Positions 16,082-25,328 are shown, counted from the first letter of the stretch. The stretch is DNA of 44,354 nt from RI-92 sp037384645 (GCA_037384645.1 JARRNT010000008.1:1-44354); one strand, 5' to 3'. Notes: generated from the letters alone by a model not told the origin. Program-made: numbers and translations.

Positions 16082-16470
16082 GTTTTATCCCGGCGGGGAC
16101 CTCGTCGCCAGTGGCGAAAGACGTGGATATAAATAACCAGGTTTACGATCACGACAGTGATACCCAATACCACCTGGGTGGTCCTGGTCAGATGCAACGG
16201 GTACAGCACCGGCATCAGGTAATGCATAACAAAATCACCTCGATACATACCCAGGCCGGCTTGATCACGTAAGCGGTTCTCCAACGGCGTCAATGGGCAA
16301 ATCCAGCCGGTGAACTCCACCAGGATACCCCAGCATACGGCCGGCAGATGAACCCAGATCCATTTAGGCCACTTCAGCAGCAGAAATGCACCCAGCATAA
16401 CAAAAACGGCAAAACTCAAATGCAGTACCACGATGGTATCAGCGGCGAGTTTGGCCCAGGCTGGCGTCAT
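16078..16470 (-). CDS. DUF2784 family membrane protein
   Basis: A 130-aa integral membrane protein with about four hydrophobic segments. It has the DUF2784 hallmarks: ADTIVVLHLSFAVFVMLGAFLL, KWPKWIWVHLPAVCWGILVE, and the invariant FTGWICPLTPLEN followed by YRGDFVMHYLMPVLYP. The function of the family is unknown. A GGGAGGAC ribosome-binding site lies just upstream of the ATG at 16470. It converges on the M23 gene with a 4-bp overlap of stop codons and is a single-gene unit. Confidence 0.85.
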   Translation of the reverse strand: MTPAWAKLAADTIVVLHLSFAVFVMLGAFLLLKWPKWIWVHLPAVCWGILVEFTGWICPLTPLENRLRDQAGLGMYRGDFVMHYLMPVLYPLHLTRTTQVVLGITVVIVNLVIYIHVFRHWRRGPRRDKT

Positions 16471-16553
16471 ATGTCCTCCCTTGCCTGGCTTTAGCGGATT
16501 TTAAAATGACAGCAAGCGGGTAAAACCGGCCAGGTCTATCCTCTCTACAGTAT

Positions 16554-16575
16554 CGCGCCACAACGTCATGGCGCG
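16554..16575 (-). terminator. Possible terminator stem-loop after der
   Basis: CGCGCCA and TGGCGCG form a 7-bp stem around an 8-base loop, about 26 bases past the der stop. No T-run follows in the direction of der transcription, so intrinsic termination is doubtful. Confidence 0.3.
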
Positions 16576-16600
16576 TTAACAATACGATCAGAAATGCAGA

Positions 16601-18001
16601 TTACCCTTTCCTGACATGCCGCTGCAAACGCCTGCGCTTGGCCAGTTGACGCGGGGTCAGTTTGTTTTTACGGCCCTTGAAGGGGTTTTCCCCGGTCTTG
16701 AATTCAATACGCAAAGGTGTCCCCTGCAGATGCAGTCGCTGACGATAGGCATTGATAAGATAGCGGCGATAACTGTCCGGCACCGCCTCGGTCTGATTAC
16801 CATGAATGACAATCAATGGCGGATTCTTGCCGCCCTGGTGGGCATAGCGTAATTTGATACGATGACCGCGCACAAGCGGTGGTGGATTCGTGCTGACCAG
16901 CTCGTTGAGCATTCGTGTCAGCTTTGGCGTAGCCAGTTCTACCATGGCTGCACGATAGGCTTTGCGGATTGATCCGAATAAATCGCCTACCCCGCTGCCG
17001 TGCAGGGCTGATATATAATGCAAACGGGCAAAGGTGATAAAAGGCAGTTTGATATCCAGTTCGCGCCGTATCTTGTCTTTCTGATCGCTATCCAGCCCGT
17101 CCCATTTATTGATAGCCAGTACCAGGGCGCGGCCCGCCTCGATCACGAAACCCAATAGACTGGCATCCTGTTCGGTGACGCCTTCCTGGCCATCGATGAG
17201 CATCACAACCACGTGCGCATCCTCGATCGCCTGCAGCGATTTGATAACGCTGAATTTTTCAACCGCCTCGCTGACACGGCCACGTCGGCGTACGCCGGCT
17301 GTATCGATCAGGGTATATTGTTGTCCATCTCGTTCAAACGGCAGGTAGATACTATCGCGTGTGGTGCCCGGCATATCAAAGGTGATAACCCGCTCCTCAC
17401 CCAGCATACGGTTAACCAGTGTCGACTTGCCAACATTGGGCCGGCCAATGATCGCAACCTTGATCCCGGCGTAGGCCTCAGCTTCCTGTTCCGACTCTGT
17501 GGATACATAGTCCTGCAACAGGTCATTCATCATGCTGGTGACGCCGCGCCCATGTTCAGCGGCAATCGCGTATACCTGATCCATCCCGAGGCGGTAAAAA
17601 TCGGCAAGTGCGGCATCGATATCCATGCCATCGATTTTGTTAACGACCAGCGTTACCTGCTTGCCGCTCTGGCGTAAACGCTGAACAATTTTTTCATCTC
17701 CCGGCAATAGTCCGTCATGTGCATCGACCAGTAATAACACACGATCCGACTGTTCGACCGCCAGCCAGGATTGCGCTGCCATCAGGCCATCGATACCTTC
17801 CTTGTCATCGCCCAGACCGCCGGTATCGACCACGATGTATGGGCATGGCCCCAGCTTGCCTTCTCCGAACTTGCGATCGCGTGTCAGACCAGGTTGATCG
17901 GCAACCAGGGCCTCGCGTGTCCGGGTCAAACGATTGAACAGTGTCGACTTCCCGACATTGGGGCGACCGACCAGTGCCAGTACAGGTTTGAAGCTTGTCA
18001 T
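16601..18001 (-). CDS. der: Ribosome biogenesis GTPase Der (EngA)
   Basis: An essential GTPase with two tandem G domains that helps mature the 50S subunit. The first domain has GRPNVGKST at 12-20, DTGG near 59-62 and NKID at 121-124. The second has GRPNVGKST at 186-194, DTAG and NKWD. A C-terminal KH-like domain (about 360-445) includes RIKLRYAHQGG and a basic tail KLTPRQLAKRRRLQRHVRKG. Its 466 aa are normal. It is last in the ndk-to-der minus-strand run, 48 bp after bamB. Confidence 0.97.
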   Translation of the reverse strand: MTSFKPVLALVGRPNVGKSTLFNRLTRTREALVADQPGLTRDRKFGEGKLGPCPYIVVDTGGLGDDKEGIDGLMAAQSWLAVEQSDRVLLLVDAHDGLLPGDEKIVQRLRQSGKQVTLVVNKIDGMDIDAALADFYRLGMDQVYAIAAEHGRGVTSMMNDLLQDYVSTESEQEAEAYAGIKVAIIGRPNVGKSTLVNRMLGEERVITFDMPGTTRDSIYLPFERDGQQYTLIDTAGVRRRGRVSEAVEKFSVIKSLQAIEDAHVVVMLIDGQEGVTEQDASLLGFVIEAGRALVLAINKWDGLDSDQKDKIRRELDIKLPFITFARLHYISALHGSGVGDLFGSIRKAYRAAMVELATPKLTRMLNELVSTNPPPLVRGHRIKLRYAHQGGKNPPLIVIHGNQTEAVPDSYRRYLINAYRQRLHLQGTPLRIEFKTGENPFKGRKNKLTPRQLAKRRRLQRHVRKG

Positions 18002-18049
18002 ATCAGGCCTCGCGCTACCGGAGCAGGCAATGAAACTGCCGGATGCAGC

Positions 18050-19255
18050 TCAGGGGTAATGGATATTGAAAGCTTCAGTATGGCCATAACGGTCCACTGC
18101 GATCAGTGAATTGCCGTCGACGAGAGGCGGTGCCAGGATATTATTGATCTTGGGGAACTTGAGATCCTGGGTTTCATTCAGATCTGGATCAGTATAATCG
18201 AAGGTATTCATACGAACACGCGCCACCAGCTTGCCGTTGTCACGCCGCAACCAGTGAATAAAACCGTCAAAATCTGCAACGATGAGATACTGATTTTGCA
18301 ATTGCGGCCTGGTCAGGCTGCGTCTTATCAATAAATTTGTTTTCCAGAGGGTCGCACCATTTTGCCGATCCAGCGCCCAGATCCGGCTCTGATCATCAAC
18401 CAGATAGATCCGGTAATCATCCACTGCCATACCATTGTAGGAATCGATATCCCTTGTCCACAGGATACGACCTGAACCCAGCTGTACTGCTGCCAGCCGC
18501 CCCTGATAACTTACCGCGTATACAACATCTCCATTGACAACAATTGGATTGGCATCAATATCGACCATACGTTCGAGATCAGTCCGCCCTCGCGGAATGG
18601 ATATGACCGTCGACCATAAGATCTTGCCGGTCTGCAGGTTGATCGCCAATAATCGTCCATTATCAAACCCGCTGATAATAATGTCGCCACTGATCACCGG
18701 CGTACTCGTACCGCGCAGGGTAAGCGCCGGGGTGGTTTCTTCCAGCGACCACACTTGTTTACCATCCTTGCGACTAAGCGCATACATCATGCCATTGACG
18801 CAACGCACAACGACATAACCCTTCGCTACCTGGGGTGGTGACAAGACCTCACTACTGACCTGCGCGCGCCAGACAACATGACCATCTTTCTTGTCTATAG
18901 CGACCACACCGCCATCACTGGTGCCGAAAAACAGCAGATTATTATCCAGTGTCATTGCCGTCGAGGCCGGCAAACCCAGATTGACCTGCCAAAGGACTGA
19001 ATGCTCCTTGATATTAAAGGCAGTCACCTGTCCCTTGTAATCGAGGTTATACAGGGTGTTGTTATCCAGAACCGGGTAGAGCTTGAGGTAGTTTTCTCCG
19101 GCACCTTCGCCAAAATCGTGCTGCCAGACTCTTTTGATAACAAAAGCATTATGTACCGGAGTGAGTTTCACAGGTGGCAATACAGGTGACGGGGAGGTAC
19201 TACAGCCTCCCAGCCAGAACATCAAAACAACAACTAACAGACTGAACTTTTTCAT
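18050..19255 (-). CDS. bamB: Outer membrane assembly lipoprotein BamB
   Basis: A lipoprotein of the BAM complex that assists beta-barrel insertion through BamA. The signal MKKFSLLVVVLMFWLGGC has its lipobox Cys at 18. The rest is an eight-bladed beta-propeller of PQQ-like repeats, with recurrent blocks such as LLFFGTSDGGVVAIDKKDG and ILWTRDID. Its 401 aa are close to the E. coli protein. Its start overlaps the yfgM stop by four bases (ATGA), so the two are coupled. Confidence 0.95.
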   Translation of the reverse strand: MKKFSLLVVVLMFWLGGCSTSPSPVLPPVKLTPVHNAFVIKRVWQHDFGEGAGENYLKLYPVLDNNTLYNLDYKGQVTAFNIKEHSVLWQVNLGLPASTAMTLDNNLLFFGTSDGGVVAIDKKDGHVVWRAQVSSEVLSPPQVAKGYVVVRCVNGMMYALSRKDGKQVWSLEETTPALTLRGTSTPVISGDIIISGFDNGRLLAINLQTGKILWSTVISIPRGRTDLERMVDIDANPIVVNGDVVYAVSYQGRLAAVQLGSGRILWTRDIDSYNGMAVDDYRIYLVDDQSRIWALDRQNGATLWKTNLLIRRSLTRPQLQNQYLIVADFDGFIHWLRRDNGKLVARVRMNTFDYTDPDLNETQDLKFPKINNILAPPLVDGNSLIAVDRYGHTEAFNIHYP

Positions 19256-19905
19256 TTTTTGCTATCTTGTGATAACGATGAGGACAGATTATCCATTTTC
19301 ATCTGGACCAAATTCCGTTCTTTGCCTGCCAGTGTCGGGTCGGTCAGTGCCAGTTGATAGGCTTCGCGGGCTTGAACAGTTTTACCCTGTTTACTGAGGA
19401 TATCGCCCTTGACCATGGCAAAGCGTGGCTCGAATGTCTGATCCTTGACCGCATCCAGGACTTTAAGTGCCTCGTCCAGTTTATTTTCCGCCACCAGCAC
19501 CCTGGCGAGCCGATCACGCGCAATCAGGGAAATGGTTTTATAGCCGGGATGATCCACGGCCCAGCGTAAATGTTTGGCCGCTTCAGGCAGCTTATTGGCC
19601 GTTACGTCCTGCTTGGCCAGCCACATCGCAGTCAGTGCTGCATAGGAGGTGCCTTTGTATTTATCGAGCATCTCTGCGGCGAGTTTCTGACTCAGGGCCT
19701 TATCCTTTTTCGCGATGGCCGCTGTGAAGTTGTTATAGGCATCAGAAGCATGCAGCGCCCTGGTTTCCTTGTAGCTGAACCAGTAGCGCACGCCAATTAC
19801 AACAGCCAGGCCGACTACAATACCGATAATGATAGCGGTACCGTTGTCCCTCCACCATTTTTTCAGTGCCTCGACCTGTTCTTCTTCCGTCATATGTTCA
19901 GACAT
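19252..19905 (-). CDS. yfgM: YfgM-like TPR membrane protein
   Basis: A single-span membrane protein (217 aa) with a short acidic cytoplasmic N-terminus, a transmembrane helix at about residues 23-44 (AIIIGIVVGLAVVIGVRYWF), and a periplasmic TPR-like domain. In E. coli, YfgM associates with PpiD and the SecYEG translocon as a periplasmic chaperone partner. The position between hisS and bamB is the conserved family position. It lies 15 bp after hisS and overlaps bamB by four bases. Confidence 0.92.
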   Translation of the reverse strand: MSEHMTEEEQVEALKKWWRDNGTAIIIGIVVGLAVVIGVRYWFSYKETRALHASDAYNNFTAAIAKKDKALSQKLAAEMLDKYKGTSYAALTAMWLAKQDVTANKLPEAAKHLRWAVDHPGYKTISLIARDRLARVLVAENKLDEALKVLDAVKDQTFEPRFAMVKGDILSKQGKTVQAREAYQLALTDPTLAGKERNLVQMKMDNLSSSLSQDSKK

Positions 19906-19920
19906 TGTCTCACCCGCCTG

Positions 19921-21201
19921 CTAGTTGTTCCTAATAAATGCCATAAGCCATGCTTCGAGCTGGCTCTGCGAAATCGTTTGTTGTTCCTGATCGGTACGTA
20001 AAGGCTTGATGGAGACAGTCTCTGCCTGCAATTCATCATCACCCAGGATCAGGGCCAGTTGTGCCCCGCTACGGTCTGCCCGCTTGAACTGGCTTTTGAA
20101 ACTGCCACCGCCAGTATTCATCACCAGGCGAAGCCCCGGCACGCTATCACGTAGCAGCTCACTCATCCGAAATCCGGTCCGCGCAGCCTGCTCGCCGACC
20201 ATTATAAAATAAGCATGGGCTGAACTGGCAGCCTGCGAGACATATTCTTCATCCAGCAGGGCAATCAACCGTTCCAGCCCCAGGGCAAAGCCTACCGCAG
20301 GCGTGGCCCGGCCGCCCAGCTGGGCAACCAGACCGTCATAACGGCCACCGGCACAGACAGTCCCCTGCGCGCCGAGTTGCTCGGTCGTCCATTCGAACAC
20401 CGTGCGATTGTAATAATCCAGGCCCCGAACCAGGCGCGGATTGATCGTATATTCAATCCCCAGGTCTGAGAGTGTCTCGCATATTCTGTCAAAATGCGCC
20501 CGGGATGGCGTATCCAGGTGTTCATTCAGTTTGGGAGCGGCCTCAATCATGGCCTGCATCGCCGGGTTTTTGCTGTCGAGAATACGCAATGGGTTGCTGT
20601 GCAGGCGGCGCTGACTGTCCTCATCCAGTTGGTCATTATATTGCCTGAAATAATCCACCAGGATCTCACGGTATGCTGCCCGGGCTTCATTCGAACCCAG
20701 GGAATTCAGTTCCAGCCTGACCTTGTGCGAGATTTCCAGTTGCCTCCAGTAGCGTGCGGTCATGGCAATGATTTCCACGTCGATATCCGGCCCATCCAGG
20801 CCGAACACTTCCACACCAAGCTGGTGAAACTGGCGATAACGGCCTTTTTGCGGACGTTCATGCCGGAACATCGGACCGCCATACCAGAGCTTCTGGATCT
20901 GGTTATGTAATAAACCATTCTGAATCGCGGCACGCACACAACTGGCCGTACCTTCCGGCCGCAGGCTAAGACTGTCACCGTTACGATCCGGAAAGGTATA
21001 CATTTCCTTCTCGACAATATCGGTCACTTCGCCGATTGAACGCTTGAACAGGTCAGTCATTTCGACCAGGGGCATACGGATCTCGCCATAACCATAGGCA
21101 CGCATGAGCTGTCGAAAGGCGGCTTCCACGATCTGCCAGCGCGGTGTTTCATCCGGCAGAATATCATTCATGCCGCGAATTGCTTGAATTGATTTTGACA
21201 C
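19921..21201 (-). CDS. hisS: Histidine-tRNA ligase
   Basis: A class II aminoacyl-tRNA synthetase that charges tRNA-His. It starts with the conserved IQAIRGMNDILPDE. Motif 2 lies around MFRHERPQKGRYRQFHQ. The histidine-binding motifs LVRGLDYYNRTVFEW and CAGGRYDGLV follow, then an anticodon-binding domain. Its 426 aa are normal. The start is GTG at 21201 with no visible Shine-Dalgarno, 32 bp after the rodZ stop. In many gammaproteobacteria ispG lies here between rodZ and hisS; it is absent. Confidence 0.97.
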   Translation of the reverse strand: MSKSIQAIRGMNDILPDETPRWQIVEAAFRQLMRAYGYGEIRMPLVEMTDLFKRSIGEVTDIVEKEMYTFPDRNGDSLSLRPEGTASCVRAAIQNGLLHNQIQKLWYGGPMFRHERPQKGRYRQFHQLGVEVFGLDGPDIDVEIIAMTARYWRQLEISHKVRLELNSLGSNEARAAYREILVDYFRQYNDQLDEDSQRRLHSNPLRILDSKNPAMQAMIEAAPKLNEHLDTPSRAHFDRICETLSDLGIEYTINPRLVRGLDYYNRTVFEWTTEQLGAQGTVCAGGRYDGLVAQLGGRATPAVGFALGLERLIALLDEEYVSQAASSAHAYFIMVGEQAARTGFRMSELLRDSVPGLRLVMNTGGGSFKSQFKRADRSGAQLALILGDDELQAETVSIKPLRTDQEQQTISQSQLEAWLMAFIRNN

Positions 21202-21233
21202 GTGATTTAAATCTGAATTATCGGTTTAGTATA

Positions 21234-22301
21234 TTATTTTTCACCTACCCGAAAAGAGGCGACCTGGTTTCGATGATAATTTGAATGATCGAATTCCTTC
21301 CCCTTATAAAAAACCTGAACGCCAGGCGCATTCCCCAGTAAGATTGTAAACGGCGGGACGCCTTGCACTTTCAGATCAGTATCTTTCTCCACCAGCCGGT
21401 ACACAAGCCGATCGTTGGTACTATCGGTCACTTCCACCCAGGAATTATCGGTAAAATGCATGCGCAACATCGACGTCGCCGCTGTAACATTGTTTGCCTG
21501 GCTCGATGAACCTGGTGCAGTTGCCTGCGCATCAGCAGAATTCGCATTGGCAGGCGCACCTGTTTTTGTCTGTGATTGTCCTGATGAACCGACAGGTTCA
21601 GATGCCGGTATTCTGGCCTTTGGTGTCGGCAGCTTTTCTATTTTTGCAATGCCGCTTTTGAGTTCAGCCGGAGGTGTCGCCGGCTTGCTGGCTGGTTTTT
21701 CCTCGGAGGCAGTCTGATTGGGCGGCGGTTTTTTCGCATCAACAGACTTGCTGGTATTAAGCGTTTCAGTCACGCTCTTGGGGGCAGGGGGTATGACCAG
21801 TTCGCTGGAGTGCTGTACCCCTTTATCACTGCCGAGTATCCCGGTTTTGCTGAAGACATGGTATTTATCGATCAGGTAATAACCCCCACCGACTATCACG
21901 GCCGTAATAATCAGAACCAGGATAACTTTGATAAACGCGGTATTCACCGGCGGCTTTAGTGGTGTAATTTGCACGCTACTGGGAATTAAATCCGAGTTTA
22001 TTTGCTCTCCGTGGTTGTAAGCCTGCACGATTTCATCTTCCGGCAACTTGAGCAAGCGCGCATAGGAACGCAGATAACCGCAGATATAGGCTGGCGAAGG
22101 CAGATTCGAATATTGATCTTCCTCGAGCGCAATAATCAATTGGACATCCAGTCGCAAATGATTTGCGACCTCGTCCCGACTGAGATGTTTACTCTCACGG
22201 GTTTCGCGCAAACGCCGTCCCGGGAGCTCAGTCACCTCCCTCGCTTCCTTTTCAGACTCTACTTTCTCCTCGAGCTTTTCCTGTTCTTGACTATCACTCA
22301 T
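21234..22301 (-). CDS. rodZ: Cytoskeletal protein RodZ
   Basis: An inner-membrane protein linking MreB to the elongasome and needed for rod shape. A highly acidic N-terminal 28 residues precede an Xre-type helix-turn-helix domain (about 28-98, including SRDEVANHLRLDVQLIIALE), which binds MreB in E. coli. The transmembrane helix lies at 122-144. A Pro/Ala/Ser/Lys-rich periplasmic linker follows, then the C-terminal DUF4115 beta domain (MRMHFTDNSWVEVTD to the end). Its 355 aa are family length. It lies 2 bp after pilW. Confidence 0.95.
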   Translation of the reverse strand: MSDSQEQEKLEEKVESEKEAREVTELPGRRLRETRESKHLSRDEVANHLRLDVQLIIALEEDQYSNLPSPAYICGYLRSYARLLKLPEDEIVQAYNHGEQINSDLIPSSVQITPLKPPVNTAFIKVILVLIITAVIVGGGYYLIDKYHVFSKTGILGSDKGVQHSSELVIPPAPKSVTETLNTSKSVDAKKPPPNQTASEEKPASKPATPPAELKSGIAKIEKLPTPKARIPASEPVGSSGQSQTKTGAPANANSADAQATAPGSSSQANNVTAATSMLRMHFTDNSWVEVTDSTNDRLVYRLVEKDTDLKVQGVPPFTILLGNAPGVQVFYKGKEFDHSNYHRNQVASFRVGEK

Positions 22302-22303
22302 TG

Positions 22304-23065
22304 TTACAGTTTACCCATGCTTTCGAGTTTACGCAGGCGCTTGGCCTCGTCTGAATCCGGGAATTTTCCTTTTAATAAAATTTTATAACTTGCCTCTGTA
22401 TCCGTATTACCCCGGCTACGTTCGAGCAGTATTCCGATCCAGAGACTTTCCGAAGTCTGTGGTGCAATAGCAATATAACGCTCGTAGTATCGATAGGCCT
22501 TGTCAACATTGCCCTTGTCGTAGTCGAGCTCAGCCAGTTGCAGCAGACTCTTGGGCATTTTTGGATTTAACTTTAGCGCGGAAATAAAAGATTTCTGGGC
22601 CAGAGCCAGGTTACCCTGGCGTGCCGCACATAGACCGACGTTTTCATAGGTATTGGCCCGCGACGGATAGATCGGGTTATCAATAATTTTATCGAAGTGT
22701 TTATAGGCCTTGTCATATTTGCCTATCTCGCACAGATACACCCCGTAGTTGTTCTGTATATCCATATCCGACGGATCCAGTGCCATCGCTTTTCTGTAAT
22801 ATTTACCGGCTTTATCGTATTCCTTGAGTCGTCGATACAGTTCCGCCATATAATGATAAGCATGCGGGTTTTCAGGATTGTATTTAATCGCCTTGTCCAG
22901 CTTGTACTTTGCCCGCTCATATTGCCCTTCACGCATATAGCCAAGCCCCAACTCCGCATTGAGTCGGGAAGCACGTTTTGCATCTACCGGTGCCAGGTAC
23001 TCCTGCGTGGTACAGGCTGAAACCAGCAAAACTACCGGCAATAATATCGTTACAATCTTCTTCAT
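22304..23065 (-). CDS. pilW: Type IV pilus biogenesis lipoprotein PilW/PilF
   Basis: An outer-membrane lipoprotein of TPR repeats that supports PilQ secretin assembly (the pilotin called PilF in Pseudomonas). The signal MKKIVTILLPVVLLVSAC carries the lipobox VSAC. About six TPRs follow (ELGLGYMREGQYERAKYKLD and similar). At 253 aa it fits the family. The ATG at 23065 is preferred over a GTG at 23071 because it forms an ATGA overlap with the rlmN stop and has GGGAG seven bases upstream. No other pilus gene is in the window, as is usual for this locus. Confidence 0.93.
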   Translation of the reverse strand: MKKIVTILLPVVLLVSACTTQEYLAPVDAKRASRLNAELGLGYMREGQYERAKYKLDKAIKYNPENPHAYHYMAELYRRLKEYDKAGKYYRKAMALDPSDMDIQNNYGVYLCEIGKYDKAYKHFDKIIDNPIYPSRANTYENVGLCAARQGNLALAQKSFISALKLNPKMPKSLLQLAELDYDKGNVDKAYRYYERYIAIAPQTSESLWIGILLERSRGNTDTEASYKILLKGKFPDSDEAKRLRKLESMGKL

Positions 23066-24165
23066 TGGCACGCTCCCGCTTGTTGCGCCCGTCTTATACT
23101 GCGTTTGGTACGATCCATCACCTGTCCCGCCAACTGGCCGCAGGCAGCCTCGATATCATTTCCCCGCGTCTTGCGCGTAATCGTCGTCAGCCCATGCCTT
23201 ACCAGAATATCGCGAAAGGCATCAATCCGTGACTGCGATGAACAGCGGTAGGCAGAACCCGGAAATGGATTAAAAGGTATCAGGTTTACTTTCGAAGGTA
23301 CGTCACGTAACAACTTGACCAGCGCACGCGCCTCGTCATCACTGTCATTCACACCATCGAGCATCACGTATTCGAAGGTAATCCGTCGGCGTGCATCGCC
23401 AGCCAGGTAACGCTTGCATGCCGCCATCAGTTCAGCAATGGGGTATTTACGATTGAGCGGCACCAGCCTGTCACGCAATTTATCATTGGTTGCATGTAAT
23501 GAAACCGCCAGGCTGACGTCGCTTGCCTGTTTCAGGCGATCCAGTGCCGGCACAACGCCTGACGTGCTCAGGGTGACGCGACGTTTTGACAGACCATAGG
23601 CCTCATCATCCAGCATCAGAGACATGGCCTTGATCACGTTGTCGAAGTTTAACAGGGGCTCGCCCATGCCCATCATCACGACGTTGGAGATCTGGCGTTG
23701 CTCGCGCGGCTGACAACCCAGCGCGCGGTTGGCCACCCACAGCTGACCGATGATCTCACCGACGCTCAGGTTACGATTAAATCCCTGTTGTGCCGTGGAG
23801 CAAAAACTGCAATCGAGGGCGCAACCCACCTGGGAAGAAACGCACAGGGTTCCGCGATCCGATTCCGGGATAAACACCGTCTCGATACAGTTGAGGTTAT
23901 CCAGGCGCAGGACCCACTTGATGGTACCGTCATGAGAGCGATGTTCACTCACCACCTCAGGTGGCCGGACCTCGGCAATATCACTCAGTTTTTCGCGCAA
24001 GCCCTTGCCCAGGTTGGACATGGCGGAAAAATCCACTACCCCAAACTGATAGATCCATTTGAGGACTTGTGAGGCACGAAAGGGTTTCTCACCGAGGTCA
24101 GTGAAAAAGGCCTGCAACTCGGCCTTGTCGTAGTTCAGCAGGTTGACTTTGTCGTGCGTCGTCAC
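23062..24165 (-). CDS. rlmN: Dual-specificity rRNA/tRNA m2A methyltransferase RlmN
   Basis: A radical SAM enzyme that methylates C2 of A2503 in 23S rRNA and A37 of some tRNAs. The cluster motif is Cys115-x3-Cys119-x2-Cys122 (CALDCSFC). The methyl-carrying Cys pair is present as Cys108 (TLCVSSQ, by position) and Cys342 (EAACGQL). Other landmarks are MGMGEPLLNFDNV and STSGVVP. Its 367 aa are normal. It lies 21 bp after ndk, and its stop overlaps the pilW start. Confidence 0.97.
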   Translation of the reverse strand: MTTHDKVNLLNYDKAELQAFFTDLGEKPFRASQVLKWIYQFGVVDFSAMSNLGKGLREKLSDIAEVRPPEVVSEHRSHDGTIKWVLRLDNLNCIETVFIPESDRGTLCVSSQVGCALDCSFCSTAQQGFNRNLSVGEIIGQLWVANRALGCQPREQRQISNVVMMGMGEPLLNFDNVIKAMSLMLDDEAYGLSKRRVTLSTSGVVPALDRLKQASDVSLAVSLHATNDKLRDRLVPLNRKYPIAELMAACKRYLAGDARRRITFEYVMLDGVNDSDDEARALVKLLRDVPSKVNLIPFNPFPGSAYRCSSQSRIDAFRDILVRHGLTTITRKTRGNDIEAACGQLAGQVMDRTKRSIRRAQQAGACQ

Positions 24166-24186
24166 ACTCTTACCTTGCCGCTGACC

Positions 24187-24618
24187 TCAACGGGTCCGCG
24201 GACAAATCTCATCAGCTTTGAAGAAAAATGCAATCTCGTTCCTGGCCGTCTCGGCGGCATCAGAACCGTGGACGGCATTCTCGGTAATATCGGTGGCGAA
24301 ATCCGCGCGGATGGTACCGGGGGCAGCATCCTTGGGATTGGTCGCACCCATCACTTCACGGTTTTTTGCCACGGCATTTTCGCCTTCCAGGACCTGGACC
24401 ATAATGGGCCCCGAGGTCATGTAATCCACCAACTCAGCATAGAACGGGCGCTCCTTGTGTACGGCATAAAATTCGCCAGCTTGTTCCCGGCTCAGCTGTA
24501 ACATTTTTGCCGCGACGATGCGCAGGCCGGCCTTCTCGAATCGGTCGTAGATCTGGCCGATCACATTCCTGGCAACCGCGTCTGGCTTGATAATCGATAT
24601 CGTACGTTCTACGGCCAT
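24187..24618 (-). CDS. ndk: Nucleoside diphosphate kinase
   Basis: Exchanges phosphates between NTPs and NDPs through a phosphohistidine. The signature NAVHGSDAAE puts the active-site His at 117, with the nucleotide-binding region RTISIIKPDAVARNVIGQI at the N-terminus. From the ATG at 24618 it is 143 aa, as in E. coli, with GGAG six bases upstream. The frame is open 12 codons further, but that extension is not family-like. It opens the long ndk-to-der run. Confidence 0.97.
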   Translation of the reverse strand: MAVERTISIIKPDAVARNVIGQIYDRFEKAGLRIVAAKMLQLSREQAGEFYAVHKERPFYAELVDYMTSGPIMVQVLEGENAVAKNREVMGATNPKDAAPGTIRADFATDITENAVHGSDAAETARNEIAFFFKADEICPRTR

Positions 24619-24655
24619 ATCTCGCTCCAATTTTTTCAGTCTTAACAATAACATA

Positions 24656-24677
24656 AACCCGCGAGGACACGCGGGTT
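24656..24677 (-). terminator. Hairpin between iscX and ndk
   Basis: AACCCGCG and CGCGGGTT form a perfect 8-bp stem around a 6-base loop. On the minus strand it is followed by TATGTTATTGTT, which is T-rich but broken. It could be a partial terminator for the isc operon or a structure in the ndk leader. A second G/C tract at 24726-24739 lies just upstream. Confidence 0.45.
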
Positions 24678-24764
24678 ACCATCACACATTATCTGCGTAA
24701 ATAGCGGGGAATTCTAGCTTTTACCCCCCCTGGGGGGCAATGATCAGTGCAGATACCGGGCCGT

Positions 24765-24965
24765 TTATTCCCGTTCCTCGATCCAGGCCATCTGGATAGC
24801 CTCGAGGATTTTCTCGCCGCAATGGGCTTCTTCATCATCAAATTCGTCCAGCGCCATGATCCAGGCCAGAAGATCGGTGAAACGGACATAGCGTGGGTCG
24901 ACATCAGGGTGTGCCTCGTCCAGCTGGATCGCAATTTCCAGGGTATCTGTCCATTTTATGCTCAT
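24765..24965 (-). CDS. iscX: Fe-S assembly protein IscX
   Basis: A small acidic protein (66 aa) that binds IscS and iron and moderates cluster assembly. It starts MSIKWTDTLEIAIQL and has the family's DVDPRYVRFTDLLAWI and conserved C-terminal IQMAWIEE. It is last in the isc operon, 12 bp after fdx, its normal place. Confidence 0.96.
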   Translation of the reverse strand: MSIKWTDTLEIAIQLDEAHPDVDPRYVRFTDLLAWIMALDEFDDEEAHCGEKILEAIQMAWIEERE

Positions 24966-24977
24966 CGTAAGGCTTTC

Positions 24978-25316
24978 CTAGTGGTGTTCCGAAACCATAT
25001 TAATGGTGTATTTGGGAATTTCGATGACCAGATCCTGCTCACCCACGATGGTCTGGCAGGACAGGCGCGAATCGGGTTCCAGACCCCAGGCCTTGTCCAG
25101 CATGTCATCTTCGTCTTCCGTGGATTCGTTGAGCGAATCAATGCCCTCGCGGATGTAGACATGGCAGGTGGTACAGGCACAGGATTTCTCACAGGCGTGC
25201 TCAATTTCGATGCCATTTTGCAGGGCGGCATCACAGATACTGACCCCGGGCTCCACCTCGAAAACGGCGCCTTCCGGGCAATGTTCGTCATTGGGTAAAA
25301 ATATCAACTTCGGCAT
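24978..25316 (-). CDS. fdx: ISC-type 2Fe-2S ferredoxin
   Basis: An adrenodoxin-type ferredoxin that supplies electrons during cluster assembly by IscS/IscU. The cluster ligands are Cys42, Cys48, Cys51 and Cys87, with an additional Cys46 as in E. coli Fdx (ACEKSCACTTC). At 112 aa it matches the family. It lies between hscA and iscX in the isc operon. Confidence 0.97.
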   Translation of the reverse strand: MPKLIFLPNDEHCPEGAVFEVEPGVSICDAALQNGIEIEHACEKSCACTTCHVYIREGIDSLNESTEDEDDMLDKAWGLEPDSRLSCQTIVGEQDLVIEIPKYTINMVSEHH

Positions 25317-25328
25317 CAGGCTCTCTAC

